Source: CAZTHM01 sp041946825 (lineage in GTDB: Bacteria; Acidobacteriota; Terriglobia; UBA7540). From it: a stretch of DNA of 64,000 nt. The stretch spans positions 62,001-126,000 of the forward strand of contig JBHGBD010000008.1 of NCBI GenBank assembly GCA_041946825.1. Reading direction: 5' to 3'. The notes below the pieces were generated by a model, which had not been told where the DNA came from, made no database searches, and saw only the letters and a list, made by a program, of their open reading frames with translations. Both the position numbers and the translations under genes were made by a program. Shown here in pieces: positions 20,705 through 28,994 of the stretch (its first letter is position 1; each line of letters begins with the position of its first letter).

Positions 20705-21358
20705 ATGTCCACGTTTCCGGGATCCCCGAGGCTTTTGCGTGGCGGAATCGTATTAATCGATCCCGATAGCGGGACCATCCGGCGCATCATCGTGCTGCAA
20801 TACAACCCCGACACGCTGAGCCGGACGCTCCAACCGCAGGGGGTCACGGGGGAGGGTGGTGACCGGCAGGAAGCGACGCGGCTCAAAGGCCCGCCCATCG
20901 AAACGATCAAACTCGAAGCGGAGATCGACGCGACCGATCAACTTGAATTGGGAGAAGCACCCGCTACGCAAGCGGGTGTTCATCCGCAGCTTGCGGCACT
21001 CGAAACCATTGTGTATCCCCCCAGCAGTCAATTGCAGTCCACCAACTCGCTGGCCCAGTCGGGAACGCTGGAGATCGCGCCAGCCCTCGCGCCCCTCGCG
21101 CTCTTCGTGTGGAGCAAGAGCCGGATCGTACCCGTGCGCATCACCGATTTCAGTATCACTGAAGAAGCCTTTGATACGGCGCTGAATCCCATTCGCGCGA
21201 AAGTCAGCCTGGGGCTGCGCGTGCTCAGTGTCAATGATCTCGGGTTCAGCGCCAAGGGCGGCAGCCTGTTCCTTGCCTACCAACAACAGAAGGAACAACT
21301 GGCGTCGCAGAGTTCAGGCGGAACGCTTTCCGCGCTGGGAATCGGAGGAATTCCATGA
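20705..21358 (+). CDS. Contractile injection system tube-initiator protein (CIS_tube)
   Basis: A 217-residue protein starting RLLRGGIVLIDPDSG, then VLQYNPDTLSRTLQPQGV and the segment PPIETIKLEAEIDATDQLE, which mark the CIS tube/LysM protein family (N-terminal part of Afp7-like proteins, related to T4 gp53/gp48-type initiators). It probably links the baseplate hub to the first tube ring. In many loci this domain is fused to LysM, but here LysM is a separate gene that overlaps by four bases (ATGA). Confidence 0.87.
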   Translation: MSTFPGSPRLLRGGIVLIDPDSGTIRRIIVLQYNPDTLSRTLQPQGVTGEGGDRQEATRLKGPPIETIKLEAEIDATDQLELGEAPATQAGVHPQLAALETIVYPPSSQLQSTNSLAQSGTLEIAPALAPLALFVWSKSRIVPVRITDFSITEEAFDTALNPIRAKVSLGLRVLSVNDLGFSAKGGSLFLAYQQQKEQLASQSSGGTLSALGIGGIP

Positions 21359-21711
21359 ACGATCCGTTGCAGGCGTTATTGCAGGGCCCGGCGAAGCCCA
21401 GCATCTTCCCAGCGAACAGCCGGTATCAGGGAATCGACACGGCGATGCTGGCGGAGAGCGATGGCCGGACGGTCGTTTATCTTCGCCGCCGATTTGTGCC
21501 CGCGCCAGAGCGATTTGTGACGTTTCAGGAGCACACCGTTCAGCAGGGCGACCGGCTGGATAACCTGGCAGCGCAGTATCTCGGTGATCCGGAACTCTTC
21601 TGGAGGATATGCGATGCCAACGGCGCCATCCGGCCGGAAGAACTAACAGACGTCCTCGGCCGCGTTCTGGCGATTACTCTTCCTGAAGGGATTCCACAAG
21701 CGAAGCCATGA
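21355..21711 (+). CDS. LysM baseplate protein
   Basis: A 118-residue protein whose C-terminal half is a LysM-like domain (HTVQQGDRLDNLAAQYLGDPELFWRICDANGA...LGRVLAITLP). In contractile tails this fold (gpX/gp53 type) clamps baseplate parts rather than binding cell wall. It is preceded by RYQGIDTAMLAESDGRTVVYLRRRFVPAPE, the common lead-in for the Afp7 C-terminal part. Both ends overlap neighbouring genes by four bases, so stoichiometric co-expression with the tube initiator and the hub is likely. Confidence 0.88.
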   Translation: MNDPLQALLQGPAKPSIFPANSRYQGIDTAMLAESDGRTVVYLRRRFVPAPERFVTFQEHTVQQGDRLDNLAAQYLGDPELFWRICDANGAIRPEELTDVLGRVLAITLPEGIPQAKP

Positions 21712-22835
21712 ATCAGGGAATTCATCTCACTCTCATGATCGGCCCGGGAGTGCCGGTCCCTGTGCCGCAGGTTGTTCTCGACGCGCTGACTAGCGCCCAG
21801 GTAACAACCACGGCGGGACAGGCCAGCGGGTTCCAATTGACTTTCACCTTGAGCAACCGCTCGCCGCTGCACACGCTGTTCATGCTTTCGGCGGGCAGCC
21901 CGATTCCGCTCGTCCGGGTCATTCTGGTCGTCACGATCAACGGCACTTCGGAAGTGGTCATGGATGGCGTGATGACCAACCATGAAGTCTCTCCCGCCAC
22001 TGACCCCGGCCAGTCCACGCTGACCGTGACCGGCGAAGACCTGACGCGTGTGATGGACTACATCGATTTCAGCGGCACACCGTTCCCCGCCATGCCCCCC
22101 GAAGTGCGCGTTCTCCTGATCCTGGCCAAGTATGCGGCGCTAGGAATCATCCCCATGGTCATTCCAAGTGTCCTGGTTGATGCACCAATCCCGACGGACC
22201 GCATTCCGACCCAACAGGGAAAGGATCTTGCCTACATTCGACAGTTGGCGGATGAGGTGGGGTACGTTTTCTATATTGAGCCGGGCCCGGCTCCTGGGAC
22301 GAGCGTCGCATACTGGGGACCGGAGATCAAAGTCGGTCTCCCTCAGTCGGCGTTGAATATCAACATGGATGCCCACACCAACGTCGAATCGGTGAGCTTC
22401 CGATTTAATTCCGAGCAGAAGAAGTTGCCCATCGTTTTCATTCAAGAGCAGCTCTCCAAATCACCGATCCCGATCCCGATTCCCGACATTACGCCCCTCA
22501 ATCCGGCGCTGGGCGCCGTTCCTTCCATCCCCAAGGAGATCGAGCGAATCACCGAGACGGCCAAATACAGCCCGCTGCGTGGCGCATTGGTCGGGTTGGC
22601 GAAAGCTTCGCAATCGGCGGACGGTGTCACGGGGCAGGGCACGCTGGATGTGCTGCGCTACGGGCGGGTGCTCAAGGCGCGAAAGTTGGTGGGGATACGG
22701 GGGGCCGGACCGTCCTTTGACGGTCTTTACTATGTCAAAAGCGTGACCCATAACATCAAGCGCGGAGAGTACAAGCAGAGTTTTACCGTCGCGCGCAACG
22801 GCTTGCTGTCCACTCTACCGGCGGTGCCCGTATGA
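21708..22835 (+). CDS. Spike hub, phage late control gene D/gp27-like
   Basis: A 375-residue baseplate hub subunit equivalent to the N-terminal half of VgrG/Afp8. Features are GVPVPVPQVVLDALTSAQVTTTAGQASGFQLTFTLS at the start, an ISPATDPGQSTLTVTGEDLTRVMD segment, and IRQLADEVGYVFYIEPGP, the standard gpD-like strand-turn. The C-terminus (GLYYVKSVTHNIKRGEYKQSFTVARNG) is diagnostic for the family. The spike itself is a separate gene downstream, overlapping by four bases, so the VgrG-like protein is split here. Confidence 0.9.
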   Translation: MNQGIHLTLMIGPGVPVPVPQVVLDALTSAQVTTTAGQASGFQLTFTLSNRSPLHTLFMLSAGSPIPLVRVILVVTINGTSEVVMDGVMTNHEVSPATDPGQSTLTVTGEDLTRVMDYIDFSGTPFPAMPPEVRVLLILAKYAALGIIPMVIPSVLVDAPIPTDRIPTQQGKDLAYIRQLADEVGYVFYIEPGPAPGTSVAYWGPEIKVGLPQSALNINMDAHTNVESVSFRFNSEQKKLPIVFIQEQLSKSPIPIPIPDITPLNPALGAVPSIPKEIERITETAKYSPLRGALVGLAKASQSADGVTGQGTLDVLRYGRVLKARKLVGIRGAGPSFDGLYYVKSVTHNIKRGEYKQSFTVARNGLLSTLPAVPV

Positions 22836-23344
22836 GCGCGCAACGATTCTTCGGCAAATACCGGGGTACGGTGGTCAACAACGTGGACCCCACGAATATC
22901 GGGAGGCTGCAAGTGATGGTGCCCGACGTGTTGGGTCCGACGCTTTCCAGTTGGGCCATGCCGTGCTTTGCCGTGACCGGCCAGCAGATGGGGGTGTGGG
23001 TATTGCCGCAGATTGGGGCGGGCGTTTGGGTGGAGTTCGAGCAGGGCGACCCCGATTATCCAATCTGGGCGGGCTGCTGGTTTGGCGCGGCTTCGGAGGT
23101 GCCGGCGCTTGCCCTGGCCGCGCCGCCTGCCGTTCCGAACTTTGTGATTCAGACCCAGGGGCAGAACACGATCATGATCAGCGACTTGCCGGGCCCCACG
23201 GGTGGCATCCTCCTTAAGACCGTGAGCGGGGCGATGATCTCGATCAACGATACGGGAATCATCATTTCCAACGGCAAGGGAGCCGCCGTGATGCTGACGG
23301 GCCCGACCGTCAACATCAACAACGGCGCGCTGACCATCGTGTAG
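22832..23344 (+). CDS. Spike protein, baseplate assembly protein V/gp5-like
   Basis: 170 residues. FGKYRGTVVNNVDPTNIGRLQVMVPDVLG then WVLPQIGAGVWVEFEQGDPDYPIWAGCW form the gp5/gpV OB-fold. This is followed by short beta repeats (ISDLPGPTGGILLKTVSGAMISINDTGIIISNGKGAAVMLTGPTVNINNGAL) that should form the intertwined triangular spike helix. It caps the tube below the hub and holds the PAAR tip encoded next. The ATGA overlap with the hub gene supports equal, coupled synthesis. Confidence 0.92.
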   Translation: MSAQRFFGKYRGTVVNNVDPTNIGRLQVMVPDVLGPTLSSWAMPCFAVTGQQMGVWVLPQIGAGVWVEFEQGDPDYPIWAGCWFGAASEVPALALAAPPAVPNFVIQTQGQNTIMISDLPGPTGGILLKTVSGAMISINDTGIIISNGKGAAVMLTGPTVNINNGALTIV

Positions 23345-23393
23345 ACGGGGCTTTGGAAGTTCCAACGAATTCATCGTTTGAGGTCATAGCGTC

Positions 23394-23714
23394 ATGCCCG
23401 GCTTTTTGCTGCATCTCGGCGCGACGGTGCTCTGCGCACACGGCGGACAGGCGTTGCCCACGTCTCCCAACCCGCGTGTGCTGGTAAGCGGCCAGCCGGT
23501 GACGACGCAGCCGGCGCCGTACACGGTAGCCGGTTGCCCCTTTGTTCCCCCGGGCGGAAACGGGCCGTGCGTCACGGCGCAGTGGGTGGTGGGGGCGACA
23601 AGAGTGTTTGCGGGAGGCGCGCCGGTGCTCCTGCAAACCAGCCAGGCGATCTGCACGCCGACGGGGACTCCGTTGACGGTGGTTGTTACCCAAACTCGAG
23701 TGACGGGCACATGA
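23394..23714 (+). CDS. PAAR-like spike tip protein
   Basis: 106 residues, matching the PAAR-like tip proteins of eCIS. Signs are MPGFLLHLGATVLCAHGGQALP, PFVPPGGNGPCVTAQWVVGATRVFAGGAPVLLQTSQAICTPTGTPLTV. His and Cys residues at the expected turns (His6, Cys14, His16, Cys about 48 and 87) could bind the tip metal ion. It is separated from the spike gene by 49 bases and overlaps the gp25 gene start by four bases. Confidence 0.87.
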   Translation: MPGFLLHLGATVLCAHGGQALPTSPNPRVLVSGQPVTTQPAPYTVAGCPFVPPGGNGPCVTAQWVVGATRVFAGGAPVLLQTSQAICTPTGTPLTVVVTQTRVTGT

Positions 23715-24076
23715 GCGAGGTCGATTATCCGTTGCATTTCGACGATCGCGGGCGCACCGCCGAGGTGGATGGTGATGAGCACATCCGCGATCTGATCGAG
23801 CAAGTGTTGTTCACGGCGCCCGGGGAGCGTGTGAACCGGCCCGATTTCGGAAGCGGAATCATGCAATTGATTTTCGCGCCCAACAGCGGGGAACTGGCGG
23901 CTGCCACGCAGTTCCTGATCCAAGGAGCCTTGCAGCAATGGCTGGGCGACCTGATCCAGGTCGAATCCGTCCAGGTCGAAGCCCAAGACTCGACGCTGCG
24001 AGTCACCATCCAATACCTGACGCGGCGAACGCAGACGCGGCAGACCGCCACCTTCAGCAGGGGGACCGGGGCATGA
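23711..24076 (+). CDS. Baseplate wedge protein, gp25/GPW-like
   Basis: 121 residues. I take the ATG at 23711 because it sits in an ATGA overlap with the PAAR stop and gives the canonical family start (DYPLHFDDRGRTAEVDGDEHIRDLIEQVLFTAPGERVNRPDFGSGIMQLIF). Those residues, with the conserved EPR-type core here as ERVNRPDFG, define gp25, which nucleates sheath assembly on the baseplate. The open frame extends upstream but only as a shadow of the PAAR gene. Confidence 0.92.
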   Translation: MSEVDYPLHFDDRGRTAEVDGDEHIRDLIEQVLFTAPGERVNRPDFGSGIMQLIFAPNSGELAAATQFLIQGALQQWLGDLIQVESVQVEAQDSTLRVTIQYLTRRTQTRQTATFSRGTGA

Positions 24077-26541
24077 ACTACTTCTGCTGCGATGAGCTTC
24101 GCCGCGCGGCGCTTCAAGGAACCGCGCTCAATGGCATTGATTTCCTGGAGGTGCTCGATCACGACGCGCCCACCGAGGCCGAGCGGCAGCGGAAACTGTT
24201 TGTCCACTTCGTGAACCCGCTTGCCGGAGCGCCGCTCAGCGAAAGCAACATCAGCATCGAGGGCGGCGAGCGGATTCGTAACATCGCGGTCACGAATGTG
24301 ACGGCGGGGGTCGGACCGAATGCCAACGTTCTTACCGTGGAGGTCGACCAACCCGGCGACTATTCGGTTTACACGCTTCGCCTCGTTCAGGACCCGCAAC
24401 ACTCGGAGCCGCCGGATGGCTATGACCCGGCGCTCTCAGCGGTTGAGTTTTCTTTCAAGGTGGAGTGCCCCAGCGATTTCGACTGTTTGCAGCCACGTGT
24501 CTGTCCTCCCACTCCGCGCGCGGAGCCTGAAATCAACTACCTCGCCAAGGATTACTCCACTTTCCGCCGCCTGCTCCTCGACCGGCTCGGTGTGTTGATG
24601 CCCCAGCGGGTTGAAACCAGTCCCGCCGATTTTGCCGTGGCGATGATCGAGTTGCTGGCGTATGTGGGCGACTATCTGAGCTACCAGCAGGATGCCATCG
24701 CCACGGAGGCCTACCTGGGAACGGCCCGGTGCCGCGTCTCGGTGAGGCGCCACGCGCGCCTCGTGGATTACCTGATGCACGACGGCTGCAACGCCCGCGC
24801 GTGGATCCACTTGCACGTCAGCGCTGATGCGGGACCGCTGCCCAAAGGCACAGCCTTCTTTACGCGAATCGAAGGGCAGCCCGTTCTTGTTCCCAACGAT
24901 CCCGCCGTGTTGGGTCAGGCCGCCGTGGCTTTTGAGACGATGTATGACGTGCCGATGCTCTATGCGGCGCACAACGAGCTCCCGTTCCATACGTGGAGCG
25001 ACCAGCGATGCTGCCTGCCGAAGGGCTCCACGAGCGCCACGCTCAAAGGCCATTTCCCCCATCTCAAGGCAGGCGATGTGCTTCTCTTTGAGGAAGTGCT
25101 CGGGCCACGCACCGGGCTGGCCGAAGATGCCGATCCTGCGCATCGTCACGCTGTGCGGTTAACCAAAGTCGTGGCCTTTGATTCCAGTAACAACGCGCTT
25201 ACCGATCCCTTGACCACTTCGCAGATCACCGCGGTCGAGTGGGCAGCGGACGATGCCCTGCCGTTTCCGTTGTGCATTTCAGCCCGCACCGACGAGGACC
25301 ATGGCGAGCAGTACATCGAGAACGTCAGCGTGGCGCGCGGGAACATGGTGCTTGCCGATCACGGCTTGACGCGCACCGAACCTTTGCTGCCGGACACGGT
25401 CCCCGCGCCTGCGTTGTTCCGCCCGCCCGCGACGGATGATCCCTGCGTTGTGTCGGAGCCCGAGGCGGTTCCTCCGCGCTATCGGCCGCAGCTTGCCAAA
25501 AGCCCTCTGACGCAGGCTGCGCCCTTCGACCCGTCGCGCTCCGCGACGGCGGCGATGACCTGGAAGGTCGAGGAAGCGCTTCCCGCCATTTCCCTCGCCA
25601 GCCAGCACAACAGCGACACCGATACCTGGGTTGCACGCCGCGACATGCTGAACAGTGCTCCGGATCTCGCGGAGTTTGTCGTCGAAGTGGAGCGCGATGG
25701 CGCGGCGCGACTGCGCTTTGGCGACGACCTGCTCGGGAAGAGACCGGAAACAGGCACACAGTTCACCGCCACCTATCGGGTCGGAAACGGGACGGGCGGA
25801 AACGTCGGCGCCGAAACACTGGTCCACATTCTCGCCAACCTTCCGCAGATCGAGCAGGTCCGCAATCCGCTGCCCGCGCAAGGCGGTGCTGAGCCGGAAA
25901 GTATCGAAGATGTTCGCCAACGCGCCCCCAGCGCGTTCCGGCGGCAGGAGCGCGCCGTCACCCCGGACGACTACGCCGAGGTGACCGAGCGGCACCCCGA
26001 CGTGCAACGCGCCGCCGCGACGTTCCGCTGGACGGGGAGCTGGCACACGGTGTTTGTGACGGTTGACCGCGAGGCCGGTCGGCTGGTCGACGCGCCGTTC
26101 CGCGCGGAAATCCGCGACCACGTGGAGCGCTATCGCATGGCAGGGTACGACCTGGAAGTGGACGCGCCACGCTTCGCTCCGCTGGAAATTGAAATGCACG
26201 TTTGCGTGAAGCCGGACTACTTCCGCAGCGATGTCAGGGCGGCCCTCCTGGAAGTCTTCAGCAATCGCACCTTGCCGGATGGGCGGCGCGGGGTCTTCCA
26301 TCCCGACAACTTTACTTTCGGGCAGACCGTCTATCTCAGCCCGCTCTACTTAGTCGCGCAGGCGATCCCGGGCGTGGCCTCCGCCGAAATCAAAGTTTTC
26401 CAGCGCCAGGGAAACGATGACCCCAAGCCCTTGCAAGACGGGAAGCTCGAACTGGGCCGGCTGGAGATTGCGCGGCTCGACAACGACCCGAATTTTCAGG
26501 AACACGGTGTCTTTCGCTTGACGCTGGGTGGTGGCAAATGA
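24073..26541 (+). CDS. Baseplate J-like wedge protein 1 (Afp11-like)
   Basis: 822 residues from the ATG at 24073, which overlaps the gp25 stop by four bases. The much longer open frame upstream is a gp25 shadow. NYFCCDELRRAALQ and PEINYLAKDYSTFRRLLLDRLG, then ADFAVAMIELLAYVGDYLSYQQDAIATEAYLGTARCRVSVRRHARLVDY, are hallmarks of the 'putative baseplate assembly protein' family with a Baseplate_J core. The middle (RLRFGDDLLGKRPETGTQFTATYRVGNG) and the end (DVRAALLEVFSNRTLPDGRRGVF...FGQTVYLSPLYLVAQAIPGV) also match. It forms one arm of the baseplate wedge. Confidence 0.92.
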   Translation: MNYFCCDELRRAALQGTALNGIDFLEVLDHDAPTEAERQRKLFVHFVNPLAGAPLSESNISIEGGERIRNIAVTNVTAGVGPNANVLTVEVDQPGDYSVYTLRLVQDPQHSEPPDGYDPALSAVEFSFKVECPSDFDCLQPRVCPPTPRAEPEINYLAKDYSTFRRLLLDRLGVLMPQRVETSPADFAVAMIELLAYVGDYLSYQQDAIATEAYLGTARCRVSVRRHARLVDYLMHDGCNARAWIHLHVSADAGPLPKGTAFFTRIEGQPVLVPNDPAVLGQAAVAFETMYDVPMLYAAHNELPFHTWSDQRCCLPKGSTSATLKGHFPHLKAGDVLLFEEVLGPRTGLAEDADPAHRHAVRLTKVVAFDSSNNALTDPLTTSQITAVEWAADDALPFPLCISARTDEDHGEQYIENVSVARGNMVLADHGLTRTEPLLPDTVPAPALFRPPATDDPCVVSEPEAVPPRYRPQLAKSPLTQAAPFDPSRSATAAMTWKVEEALPAISLASQHNSDTDTWVARRDMLNSAPDLAEFVVEVERDGAARLRFGDDLLGKRPETGTQFTATYRVGNGTGGNVGAETLVHILANLPQIEQVRNPLPAQGGAEPESIEDVRQRAPSAFRRQERAVTPDDYAEVTERHPDVQRAAATFRWTGSWHTVFVTVDREAGRLVDAPFRAEIRDHVERYRMAGYDLEVDAPRFAPLEIEMHVCVKPDYFRSDVRAALLEVFSNRTLPDGRRGVFHPDNFTFGQTVYLSPLYLVAQAIPGVASAEIKVFQRQGNDDPKPLQDGKLELGRLEIARLDNDPNFQEHGVFRLTLGGGK

Positions 26542-28994
26542 GCGACAACTCATGCGGCTGCTGCGCCGGATTGACGGCGGCGACGCCGGGCATCATCGCG
26601 AATCGGCCCGGCCTCTCGGCCATCGCTTACCGGGTCGGCACGTACAGCCTCTTCAAGCGGAGCATGCTGTCGGCGCTTTCCGACGCGCGCCGGCCCGCGT
26701 TGTTGCCACTCAAAACGCGCGAAGATGATGATTTCTCCCTTGCCCTCCTCGACGCGACGGCGACGCTCGCCGATATCCTGACGCTCTACCAGGAGCGCAT
26801 CGCCAACGAATCTTACTTACGCACGGCCACGGAGCGCCGCTCCTTATTGGAGTTGGCGCGCTTGATCGGCTATGAGCTTCGACCCGGCGTGGCGGCCAAT
26901 GCCGTTCTGGCCTTCACGCTCGAGGAGGCTCCCGGATCACCCCGCAAGACGACGATTGACAGGGGCGTGAAAGTCCAGAGCATTCCCGGTCCGGACGAAA
27001 AACCGCAGATCTTCGAGACCATCGAAAAAATCGAAGCGCGAGTAGAGTGGAATGCTCTCAAGCCGCGATTCAGTGAGCCACAAACGTTTGCATCCCCCGC
27101 GACCCAGCTTTTTCTGAAGGGAACGGACACCCAACTCCAAGCCGGCGACGCCATCGTGATCGTGGACAACGAGCGGGAGACAAATCCCGACAGCGCCCGC
27201 TGGGCGTTTCGATTCCTACAAACCGTCACGACAAATCACGATCAGGGATTCACTGAAGTGACGTGGAAAGACCCGCTTCCCAGCGTCCTGCTCTCCAGCC
27301 AGCCCGCGGAGCAATACCTTAAGGTCTTTGCGCTGCGGCTGCGGACCGCCATGTTCGGCCACAACGCTCCCGCCTGGCAAACCATGCCGGTCAGCGTCAA
27401 GCAGGCTTATCGGACCGGCGTCACAGACGACCCGACGACGTGGGGCAGCGAGTGGCCGGACTTCCGAATCCAGGACAACCAGCTCGACCTGGACGCGGTT
27501 TATCCCAAAATCATGCCCGGCAGTTGGGTCGTTTTGACCAAGCCGAATTACGTTCAGGTCTTCAAGGTCAACGGCGTCACCAGCGTGTCGCGCGCGCAGT
27601 TTGCCCTCAGCGCCAAGATTACACGGATTGATCCCGACCGAATCCTGGGTCTGTTGCCGCTTCGCAACGCGACGGTTTTTGCGCAGAGTGAAGAGTTGAC
27701 CTTGGCCGAAAGGCCGCTCACGGCCCCCGTTACCGGCGCGACCGTAACCCTCGCGGCGCCGCCGGAAGGCCTGGTGAAAGACCAATTGCTCGTGTCCTCC
27801 GGGAAAGACGGCGTCACCGGCAAAACGCTGAGCGAAGTTGTCAAGCTGGCGGACGTCAATCTCGCGACCATCACGCTGAGTCCACCGCTCGCGGGAAGCT
27901 ACGACCGTGACTCTTTCAGCCTGAATGCGAATGTCGCTCGCGCCACGCACGGGGAGACCGCGCGGGAGATTCTCGGGGCGGGTGACGCAAGCCAGGCTTA
28001 TCAGAAGTTCGTTCTGCGCCAGTCGCCACTGACCTTCACCAGCGCCGCGACACCGACCGGCGGCGAGACGACCCTACAGGTGCGCGTCAACGACGTACTC
28101 TGGCACGAAGCCCCGACCCTTTTGGGCCGCGGTCCGCAAGAACACATTTACATCACGCGCATCGGTGACGACGGAAAAGTCACGGTCGAGTTCGGTGACG
28201 GTGTCACCGGCGCGCGCCTGCCGACCGGCCAGGACAATGTCCGCGCGACCTACCGCAAAGGCATTGGCGTCGAAGGACTGGTGAAGGCTGGGCAATTGAC
28301 TTTGCTGATGACCAAACCCCTCGGCGTGAAATCAGTCACCAACCCCGAAGACGCCGCCGACGCCAAAGACCCGGATACTCTGGCCGACGCTCGACGCAAC
28401 GCCCCGCTGACCGTATTGACGTTGGATCGCACGGTTTCCTTACAGGATTACGAGGATTTTGCGCGAGCGTTTGGAGCGGTGGCCAAAGCGCTTGCCACTT
28501 GGAACTGGGATGGAGAAAAGCGAAGCGTGTTCATCACTATTGCGGGTGCAAACGGCGCGCCCATCAGCGAGTCGAGTGACACTTACGAAGACCTGCTCGA
28601 CGCCTTGCGGAAGGCGGGAGACCCCTTTGTCAGCCTGCGGGTGAAGTCCTATCAACCGGCGTCGTTCCGGGTCGCCGGGAAAGTCAAGCCCGACCCCGAC
28701 TACTTGCCGGAGAAAGTGCTGGGCGCTGTCAAGGACGCTATGCTGGCTCAGTTTTCCTTTGACGCTCGTAGTTTCGCCCAGCCCGTGATGCGCAGCGAGG
28801 TGATCGCGGCGATGCAGGCCGTCGAGGGTGTCGTAGCGCTGGATCTGGACAAGCTCTATCGGGGCACAACGCCCGACCTCCAGAATCGTTTGCTCGCCGT
28901 GCCCCCGCAGGCGGGGCCGGGTGGGGAAATGCTCGGAGCGGAGCTTCTCACGATCGACCCCGCATCGCTCGATCAATTGGTGATCATGTCATGA
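26538..28994 (+). CDS. Baseplate J-like wedge protein 2 (Afp12-like)
   Basis: 818 residues. The Cys-rich start (SDNSCGCCAG) and PGLSAIAYRVGTYSLFKRSMLSAL, LLDATATLADILTLYQERIANESYLRTATERRSLLELARLIGYELRPGVAAN mark the second member of the paired baseplate J family of eCIS. The C-terminal region (TVSLQDYEDFARAFGAVAKA... PDPDYLPEKVLGAVKDAMLAQFSFDARSFAQPVMRSEVIAAMQAVEGV) is the conserved wedge-dimer part. ATGA overlaps at both ends put it in the same coupled unit. Two different J-type genes in tandem are normal for Afp11/Afp12 pairs. Confidence 0.91.
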   Translation: MSDNSCGCCAGLTAATPGIIANRPGLSAIAYRVGTYSLFKRSMLSALSDARRPALLPLKTREDDDFSLALLDATATLADILTLYQERIANESYLRTATERRSLLELARLIGYELRPGVAANAVLAFTLEEAPGSPRKTTIDRGVKVQSIPGPDEKPQIFETIEKIEARVEWNALKPRFSEPQTFASPATQLFLKGTDTQLQAGDAIVIVDNERETNPDSARWAFRFLQTVTTNHDQGFTEVTWKDPLPSVLLSSQPAEQYLKVFALRLRTAMFGHNAPAWQTMPVSVKQAYRTGVTDDPTTWGSEWPDFRIQDNQLDLDAVYPKIMPGSWVVLTKPNYVQVFKVNGVTSVSRAQFALSAKITRIDPDRILGLLPLRNATVFAQSEELTLAERPLTAPVTGATVTLAAPPEGLVKDQLLVSSGKDGVTGKTLSEVVKLADVNLATITLSPPLAGSYDRDSFSLNANVARATHGETAREILGAGDASQAYQKFVLRQSPLTFTSAATPTGGETTLQVRVNDVLWHEAPTLLGRGPQEHIYITRIGDDGKVTVEFGDGVTGARLPTGQDNVRATYRKGIGVEGLVKAGQLTLLMTKPLGVKSVTNPEDAADAKDPDTLADARRNAPLTVLTLDRTVSLQDYEDFARAFGAVAKALATWNWDGEKRSVFITIAGANGAPISESSDTYEDLLDALRKAGDPFVSLRVKSYQPASFRVAGKVKPDPDYLPEKVLGAVKDAMLAQFSFDARSFAQPVMRSEVIAAMQAVEGVVALDLDKLYRGTTPDLQNRLLAVPPQAGPGGEMLGAELLTIDPASLDQLVIMS

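Noticed and set aside
25279..26301. Other long antisense frames in the eCIS region (also 16068-17366, 30647-31678, 32912-34456)
   Set aside because: Each lies fully inside a gene with clear family motifs on the other strand and shows no ribosome-binding site or domain.
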